NCBI GenBank assembly: GCA_036374175.1
Contig: DASUUH010000133.1
Location: 1-5,851, forward strand
Source of the DNA: JASLBX01 sp036374175
GTDB taxonomy: Bacteria; Actinomycetota; Actinomycetes; Jiangellales; Jiangellaceae
Direction of reading: 5' to 3'
DNA: 5,851 bases
Each line of letters starts with the position of its first letter. The first letter of the stretch is position 1. The position numbers and the translations under genes are program-made. The notes below the pieces were generated by a model. That model was not told the DNA's origin. It searched no databases and saw only the letters and a program-made list of their open reading frames with translations. Shown here piece by piece: positions 5,712-5,851 of the stretch.

Positions 5712-5851
5712 CTACTTGGACTCGGACGATGGTGGCGACGGGCGTGGCCGCCGGCCGGTCTCGGTCTCCCAGGCGGTCAGCTGGCGCTCGAGCGCCTTCA
5801 TGATCTCGAACACCTGGCTCGGCGGGACGCGGACCCGCGCCACCACCTGTG
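5712..5851 (-). CDS. DUF3467-like protein, C-terminal part (N-terminus beyond window)
   Basis: On the minus strand, a frame open from the window edge encodes 45 residues up to a TAG at 5714-5712. It contains VVARVRVPPSQVFEIMKALE, then RQLTAWETETGRRP, and a Pro/Ser-rich tail. A short strand with an arginine-valine alternation, a P-P-x-x turn and an amphipathic helix ending in W-E resembles the end of DUF3467 proteins, which usually run V-x-R-V-x-x-x-P-Q...L...L...N...W/Y-E. Their function is unknown. The helix is regular and the codon use is normal high-GC, so I take it as a real gene. Only the end is visible, and the family call rests on this short match. It lies about 35 bases upstream of the EF-Tu remnant on the same strand. 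Confidence 0.6.
   Translation of the reverse strand, partial: QVVARVRVPPSQVFEIMKALERQLTAWETETGRRPRPSPPSSESK

Noticed and set aside
5285..5803. Plus-strand open frame of 172 codons on the right
   Set aside because: It lies opposite the EF-Tu remnant and the DUF3467-like gene, both of which show real family motifs on the minus strand.

Overview
The window looks like chromosome of a high-GC actinomycete. Most coding sequence is GC-rich with G/C-biased third positions, GTG and TTG starts are used, several genes appear to be transcribed without a leader, and the LexA box has the TCGAAC-N4-GTTCGA form known from mycobacteria and relatives. The gene families seen (ImuA', DUF6412 beside a small YidC, DUF3467) also point to Actinobacteria. 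I cannot name the genus.

Left edge (1-315, minus strand): the first 93 codons of imuA', the SOS mutagenesis accessory gene. A perfect 16-bp LexA box lies between a TTGACG -35 and a GATTAT -10, and transcription is predicted to start on the GTG start codon itself. Next (316-1755, plus strand): a non-coding stretch of about 300 bases with three CACGTG palindromes, then a visibly AT-richer gene with several TTA codons. It encodes a two-helix membrane-anchored protein with a C-terminal DGNHR motif like those of ParB/sulfiredoxin-fold proteins. It looks horizontally acquired and is the least explained gene here.

Middle (1956-3971, plus strand): one 671-residue glycoside hydrolase of the glycogen-debranching (amylo-alpha-1,6-glucosidase-like) type. 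It starts at TTG, with a -10-like box and a 16-bp inverted repeat just upstream. Then (4212-5260, plus strand): a two-gene operon of a DUF6412 small membrane protein and a short YidC/Oxa1 insertase paralogue.

Right edge (5269-5851, minus strand): a decayed remnant of an elongation factor Tu gene (end of domain 2 plus domain 3, no GTPase domain, with two frameshifts at short dinucleotide repeats), preceded by the C-terminal 45 codons of a DUF3467-like protein cut by the window edge. The blocks do not form one pathway: SOS mutagenesis, a cargo-like membrane protein, carbohydrate hydrolysis, membrane insertion, and a translation-factor relic. I see no tRNA, rRNA, CRISPR array, insertion sequence or attachment site.
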